The translations under genes and the position numbers were made by a program. From CBDDEC01 sp965198045 (lineage in GTDB: Bacteria; Chloroflexota; Dehalococcoidia; UBA2979), in contig CBDAOL010000011.1 in the NCBI GenBank assembly GCA_965198045.1, positions 372,001 through 436,000 on the forward strand: a stretch of 64,000 bases of DNA, written 5' to 3'. This document shows positions 59,755 to 64,000 of this stretch, one piece after another. Numbering within the stretch: position 1 is the first letter of the stretch; each line of letters starts with the position of its first letter. Under the pieces are notes generated by a model, which saw only the letters and a list, made by a program, of their open reading frames with translations, was not told where the DNA came from and made no database searches.

Positions 59755-60915
59755 ATGAAGTTCGGCATCTTCTACGAGCACTCGGTGAGTCGTCCCTGGA
59801 GCGAGATTTCGGAGTGGCGGGCCTACCACCAAGCCCTCGAACAGATCTGCCTCGCTGACGAGCTGGGCTACGACCAGGTCTGGGAAGTCGAGCACCACTT
59901 CCTCGAGGAGTACTCGCACTCCTCCGCGCCCGAGGTGTTTCTGGCGGCGGCTGCCGCGCAGACGAAGAACATCCACATTGGCCAGGGCATCGCGCTCTAC
60001 CTGCCGGGCGTCAACCACCCGGCCCGCATCGCCGAACGCGCGGCGGCGCTCGACATCATCTCGAACGGTCGCCTTGAGTTCGGCACCGGGCGCTCAGCGA
60101 CGTGGACAGAGCTCGGCGGCTTCCAGGTCGAGCCCGATGACACCAAGGAACAGTGGGACGAGGTCATTCGCGCCATTCCGCGGATGTGGACCGAGGAGTC
60201 GTTCGAGTGGGACGGCAAGTACTTCCAGATGCCCGCCCGCAACGTGCTGCCGAAACCGGTCCAGCAACCGCACCCGCCGATGTGGGTCGCGGTGTCGAGC
60301 CCGGAGACCGCCATCCAGGCGGCCGAGCGCGGCCTGGGGCTCCTCGGCGTCTCGATCGGGACGCCCGAGGAGTATGAGCAGCGCGTGCGCGACTACCGGC
60401 GGATCATCGGCAGCGCCGACCCGGTCGGGAAGTTCGTCAACAACCAGGTGAACGCGGTCGGCTGGATGTACTGTGGTGAGTCCGAGGAGGAGGCGCGTCG
60501 CGTCGGCGGTCCCGGCGCGATGGCGTTCGCCAACTCGGCGTCGCACCTCAGCGGCGTCGGCTCGGTCTACCCCTCGCCCGCCTACGGATCGCAGGCCAAC
60601 GCTGTGCAGCTGCGCAACCGGCCCGGCGACGTCAACACGTCGCAGAACCAGCGCAGCACGATCGGCACGCCCGAACAGATCATCGCCTCGCTGCGGGAGT
60701 GGGAGGAGGTCGGGGTGGACCGCATGGTCTTCCTCATCAACTTCGACCAGGTGATCCCGCACGAAAAGATCATGGACTCGCTACGCCGCTTCGCCGCCGA
60801 GGTGATGCCGGCCCTCGACGGCCCCGGTCTCGAGCCGATGACCCAGCTGCCCGACTTCGACGCGGTCGAGGAGGTCGGGTTGTACGAGCGCGAGGCGGTC
60901 CCGGTCGGCGACTAG
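59755..60915 (+). CDS. LLM class flavin-dependent oxidoreductase
   Basis: 386 residues from the ATG at 59755 (GGAGGT upstream). MKFGIFYEHSVSRPWSEISE, QVWEVEHHFLEEYSHSSAPE (42-61), HIGQGIALYLPGVNHPARIA and NGRLEFGTGRSATWTELGGF are luciferase-like monooxygenase hallmarks, with LFINFDQV-like ending (MVFLINFDQVIPHEKIMDSL). It starts a plus-strand run with a carboxylesterase (43 bp downstream), an MFS transporter and an SDR, probably one catabolic operon. Substrate unknown. Confidence 0.9.
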   Translation: MKFGIFYEHSVSRPWSEISEWRAYHQALEQICLADELGYDQVWEVEHHFLEEYSHSSAPEVFLAAAAAQTKNIHIGQGIALYLPGVNHPARIAERAAALDIISNGRLEFGTGRSATWTELGGFQVEPDDTKEQWDEVIRAIPRMWTEESFEWDGKYFQMPARNVLPKPVQQPHPPMWVAVSSPETAIQAAERGLGLLGVSIGTPEEYEQRVRDYRRIIGSADPVGKFVNNQVNAVGWMYCGESEEEARRVGGPGAMAFANSASHLSGVGSVYPSPAYGSQANAVQLRNRPGDVNTSQNQRSTIGTPEQIIASLREWEEVGVDRMVFLINFDQVIPHEKIMDSLRRFAAEVMPALDGPGLEPMTQLPDFDAVEEVGLYEREAVPVGD

Positions 60916-60957
60916 CGATCGAGACTCAACACGGAGGACGACTGGAGAGGTCCGGAC

Positions 60958-62475
60958 ATGGCAGAGGTGACGACCACCCGAGGCGCACTCGCGGGGGCTG
61001 AGGAGGGCGGTCTGAACGTCTTCCGCGGCATCCCCTTCGCCCAGCCTCCGGTGGGGGAGCTGCGCTGGCGCGCGCCCCAGCCCGTCGAGGGATGGACTGG
61101 CGTCCGCGACGCGACCGAGTTCGGGTTCGCGGCGTGGCAGGGCCGCGTGCAGGCGCCGGAGGGAGACTCGCCGTACGTCGGCATGTTCGGGACGCAGACG
61201 CTCGACATGTCCGAGGACTGCCTGACCCTCAACGTCTGGACGCCGGGACTCGATGGTTCGCGTCCGGTGATGGTCTGGATCCACGGTGGCGCGTTCCGCA
61301 CCGGCACCGGGTCCAGCCCGATGTACGACGGCGCGCAACTGGCGGCCCGCGGCGACATCGTCGTGGTCACGATCAACTACCGCCTGGGCGCGCTGGGCTA
61401 CCTCTACTGCGACGGCCTCGATACCAACGTCGGGAGTCGCGACCAGGTCGCCGCGCTCGAGTGGGTGCGTGACGAAATCGCCTCGTTCGGCGGTGACCCC
61501 TCGCAGGTCACGATCTTCGGCGAGTCGGCGGGCGGGAAGAGCGTCGAGACGCTGCTCGCGATGCCCGCTGCGCGAGGGCTCTACCAGCGGGCCATCATGC
61601 AGAGCACGTACGACCCCGACATGGCGCCCGATGTGGTCGCCGAGACGGCCGCCGAGCTGCTCGGCGAGCTCGGCGCGTCACCCGACCCCGACGAGCTGCG
61701 CGGCCTCGACGCGGAGGCGGTGATCGCCGCACAGACCGCGCTGCAGATGCAGGCCATGGCCGGCACGCGCCCCCAGCGCGGCACCAACCCGGTGGTCGGC
61801 GGCACCTCGGTCGCGCGCCAACCCCTCGAGGCGGTGGCGGACGGCGAGCTTGCCGATGTGCCGATCCTGATCGGCTCGAACCTCGACGAGGCGAAGTTGT
61901 TCGGCGTGTTCGCCCCCGGTGGGGTCCCGGAGGTTGACGAAGATGCGCTGCTCGAGCGGATCGCGCAGGGCGGCGGCTCCCTCTCGCAGGCGATCGACGA
62001 GGATCAGGCCCGAGCGCTGATCGAGGGCTATCGCGAGGCGCGCGGCGCCCGCGGTGCAGATGTCTCGCCGCAGGAGCTGCTGATGGCGATCAACAGCGAC
62101 CGCACGTTCCGCATCCACTCGACTCGTCTCGCGACGGAGCAGTCGCGTCACCAGTCCGCCACATACATGTACCTCTTCTCGTGGCAGGCAGAGATGTTCG
62201 ATGTCGGCGCCTGTCACGCGCTCGAGATCCCGTTCGTCTTTGGCACCTTTGACACACCACTGGGCAAGATCGCCGGTGGCGAGCAGGGTCGAGGGCTGTC
62301 CGACCAGATGAAGGACGCATGGATCGCCTTCGCGAAGAGTGGCGACCCCTCGCACGAGGGCCTGCCAGCGTGGCCCGCCTACGACGGTAGGGAGCGAGCG
62401 ACGATGGTGTTCGATCGCAAGTCGCAGGTCGAACTGGCGCCGCTCGAGGTCGAACGCGCGCTCTGGGACGCCTGA
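60958..62475 (+). CDS. Type-B carboxylesterase/lipase family protein
   Basis: A 505-residue esterase. NVFRGIPFAQPPVGELRWRA, SEDCLTLNVWTP, VMVWIHGGAFRTGTGSSPMY (oxyanion HGG) and the nucleophile elbow FGESAGGKS (serine near 183) are all standard. The C-terminal HALEIPFVFGTFDTPLG supplies the histidine. These hydrolyse carboxylic esters and amides; here it follows an LLM monooxygenase, matching an oxygenation-then-hydrolysis route. ATG at 60958 with GGAGAGG 6 nt upstream. Stop overlaps ATG in TGATG, but the next gene more likely starts at the GTG at 62504. Confidence 0.92.
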   Translation: MAEVTTTRGALAGAEEGGLNVFRGIPFAQPPVGELRWRAPQPVEGWTGVRDATEFGFAAWQGRVQAPEGDSPYVGMFGTQTLDMSEDCLTLNVWTPGLDGSRPVMVWIHGGAFRTGTGSSPMYDGAQLAARGDIVVVTINYRLGALGYLYCDGLDTNVGSRDQVAALEWVRDEIASFGGDPSQVTIFGESAGGKSVETLLAMPAARGLYQRAIMQSTYDPDMAPDVVAETAAELLGELGASPDPDELRGLDAEAVIAAQTALQMQAMAGTRPQRGTNPVVGGTSVARQPLEAVADGELADVPILIGSNLDEAKLFGVFAPGGVPEVDEDALLERIAQGGGSLSQAIDEDQARALIEGYREARGARGADVSPQELLMAINSDRTFRIHSTRLATEQSRHQSATYMYLFSWQAEMFDVGACHALEIPFVFGTFDTPLGKIAGGEQGRGLSDQMKDAWIAFAKSGDPSHEGLPAWPAYDGRERATMVFDRKSQVELAPLEVERALWDA

Positions 62476-62503
62476 TGCGCGCTCGCGCGCCGCGCGCGGG
62501 ACC

Positions 62504-63781
62504 GTGACGGCTGAGCGCGAGCCTGAAGTCGCCGTCGATACGGCTCCGGGACCGAGCAGCGCTCGGTTTCGTACCTTCGAGTCACTCGGCAACCGCTCGT
62601 TCCGCTGGTTCCTGCTGTCGGCGCTCGGCCAGATGGCGTCGCTGCGCGTCCAGAACATCGTGCGTGGGTACCTCGCGTACGAGCTGACGGGGTCGTTCGC
62701 AGCCCTCGGCACGGTCTTCCTCGCGAACTCGATCTCCGGGATCTCGCTGAACTTCGTGGGCGGCGTGTGGGCCGACCGCATCCAGCGCCGCAAGGGCCTC
62801 GTGCAGATCGGGCAGCTCTCGAGCGCAGCGTTGGGTGTCGTGCTGGGGGTGCTGGTCTGGACCGACCTGCTGCGCTTCGAACACCTGCTGATCGCGGGTC
62901 TGCTCACCGGTGGCATCAACGCCCTCACGATGCCGGCGCGCCAGTCGATGTTGCCGGATGTGGTTGGCATGCAGCGGCTGACGAACGCGGTCGCGCTCAA
63001 CGCGGCTAGCCGCAACTCGATCCAGATGATCGCGCCAGCCGTTGGTGGCGTGATCCTCGCCGCCTACGGCGCCGCCTGGCTCTACTTCCTGATGGCCAGC
63101 ACCTACATGTTCGCCGTCGTGGCTCTGACCCAGGTGTCGACAGACGCGCGCGGTTCCGCGACACGTGCGAGGGCGACGACCACCCCTCGCGAGGACCTCG
63201 TCGCCGGCATGCGCTACATCGCCGGTGACTCCCGTATCGCGTGGGTGCTACTCGCGAACACGCTGTTCGGCCTGCTCCTGATGCCGTACGAGTTCCTGCT
63301 GCCGGGCTTCGTCGCGGATGTCTTGAACGACGAATCCGGCGCCCAGCTCGGGCTGTTGTTCAGCGTCAGCGCGCTGGGTTCGCTCATCGGCGCCCTCGCC
63401 GTGGCCTCGTTGCCGCCACACCGTCGAGGGCTCGGGTATCTCATCTCGGTGCTGCTGATGGGCGTCGCGCTCTTCGCCTTCGCCTGGACGACATGGGTCG
63501 TGGCCACCGCCGCGGTGATCTTCGTGCTCGGCATCGGCCGCTCCGGCCGGATGTCGTTCAGCAACGTCCTCGTGCAGAACTACGTCGAGGACGCCTACCG
63601 AGGCCGCGTGCTGGCGGTCTACCACATGCAGCGATCGGTGGCTTCGCTCGGCACCTTCTCCGTCGGCATCCTTGCCGCGGCCATCGGGATCCAGGAGGCC
63701 CTGGCCGGTCTCGCGATCGTCGTCGTCGCCGTCGCGCTCGCCATGATCCTCGCTCGCGGCGTCCTCGTACGCCTCGACTGA
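62504..63781 (+). CDS. MFS transporter
   Basis: 425 residues with about twelve TM helices from residue 35 on. The loop GGVWADRIQRRKGLVQIGQL (about 86-105) is the MFS cytoplasmic 2-3 motif (G-x-x-x-D-R-x-x-R-R). RSGRMSFSNVLVQNYVEDAY and GRVLAVYHMQRSV lie in the second half. Likely exports or imports small organic molecules; the neighbouring monooxygenase and esterase suggest a catabolic substrate or product. GTG at 62504 was chosen as start; upstream codons in the frame are arginine-rich and unlike the family. Confidence 0.85.
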   Translation: MTAEREPEVAVDTAPGPSSARFRTFESLGNRSFRWFLLSALGQMASLRVQNIVRGYLAYELTGSFAALGTVFLANSISGISLNFVGGVWADRIQRRKGLVQIGQLSSAALGVVLGVLVWTDLLRFEHLLIAGLLTGGINALTMPARQSMLPDVVGMQRLTNAVALNAASRNSIQMIAPAVGGVILAAYGAAWLYFLMASTYMFAVVALTQVSTDARGSATRARATTTPREDLVAGMRYIAGDSRIAWVLLANTLFGLLLMPYEFLLPGFVADVLNDESGAQLGLLFSVSALGSLIGALAVASLPPHRRGLGYLISVLLMGVALFAFAWTTWVVATAAVIFVLGIGRSGRMSFSNVLVQNYVEDAYRGRVLAVYHMQRSVASLGTFSVGILAAAIGIQEALAGLAIVVVAVALAMILARGVLVRLD

Positions 63782-63872
63782 CCTCGTCGCTGCAGGCGCA
63801 GCACGTGCTCCTCGGTTGGTCGTGCGCTAGGCTGCGCGCGGCCACCATCGAGGTGGAGAGCGGAGCGGGGTG

Positions 63873-64000
63873 ATGAGCGAGGTCAACACAAACGGGCTGC
63901 TGGCGGGCAAGGTGGCGGTCGTCACCGGGGCTTCGCGCGGCATCGGCGAGGCGATTGCGATTCGTTATGCGATGGAGGGCGCGCAGGTCATCGTCTCCGC
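63873..64000 (+). CDS. SDR family oxidoreductase, N-terminal part
   Basis: The ATG at 63873 (GAGCGGGG upstream) gives MSEVNTNGLLAGKVAVVTGA, then SRGIGEAIAIRYAMEGAQVI. TGASRGIG is the classical SDR nucleotide-binding motif (TGxxxGxG). The catalytic Ser-Tyr-Lys lie beyond the right edge. It completes the plus-strand catabolic run with LLM, esterase and MFS genes. Confidence 0.9.
   Translation, partial: MSEVNTNGLLAGKVAVVTGASRGIGEAIAIRYAMEGAQVIVS

Overview
The window is GC-rich bacterial chromosome (about two-thirds GC by eye) and probably a metagenome-style consensus. Gene content (four luciferase-like flavin monooxygenases, many alpha/beta hydrolases, a MaoC-like protein, LhgO, an orphan metal-binding lipoprotein, secreted 'TPT'-rich and DUF11-like surface proteins, a DUF4389 protein) suggests a heterotrophic Chloroflexota of the Dehalococcoidia/SAR202 type. 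That placement rests on family knowledge and no search was run.

Layout. 1-6.4 kb is ordinary chromosome: sucC start, a YfcE-like phosphoesterase, a minus-strand VOC / alpha-beta-hydrolase / LLM-monooxygenase operon, a pair of paralogous membrane proteins, and a DUF4389 protein. At 6.48 kb a tRNA-Ser(UGA) stops at its anticodon loop and accessory DNA begins. 6.5-20 kb holds gene scraps (a protein-kinase catalytic loop fused to an Ig-like surface ORF), a first IS1182-like element, a decayed and translationally coupled minus-strand mobile operon (RepA-like ATPase, membrane-anchored protein split by an IS3-family element, two small frameshifted genes, HARE-type winged helix), a large von Willebrand A/DUF11 surface protein, and two TadG-like proteins. 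20-24.8 kb returns to chromosome (enoyl-CoA hydratase-like, DUF2157 plus a GDYXXLXY gene split by the second IS1182-like copy). 24.8-34.7 kb is a second accessory zone: a ParB-like / small terminase / large terminase trio, remnants of a cytochrome c protein, cysN, an IS5-like transposase and an adenylate cyclase, then a SIS-domain plus asparagine-synthase module bracketed by a 34/35-bp direct repeat. 35-42.6 kb is chromosome: DinB, LhgO, and a hydrolase / LLM / halogenase-like operon, then an ICL/PEP-mutase family gene. 42.7-49 kb carries a nucleotide-sugar/polysaccharide cluster (truncated rmlC, frameshifted epimerase, rmlA, Wzz-like) followed by another surface protein. 49-64 kb is dense ordinary chromosome ending in an LLM / carboxylesterase / MFS / SDR run.

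How the genes work together. Three times an LLM flavin monooxygenase lies beside an alpha/beta-hydrolase-fold enzyme, which fits oxygenation (possibly Baeyer-Villiger type) followed by ester hydrolysis of scavenged organics. The surface proteins share domains with one another: one domain in the proteins at 8.0 and 35 kb, another in those at 14.3-16.5 and 47.4-48.9 kb.

Caution. At least a dozen otherwise good genes are split by single-base frameshifts, in core as well as accessory DNA. Some of these may be consensus errors rather than decay, so such genes are given as one broken unit with the position of the break.
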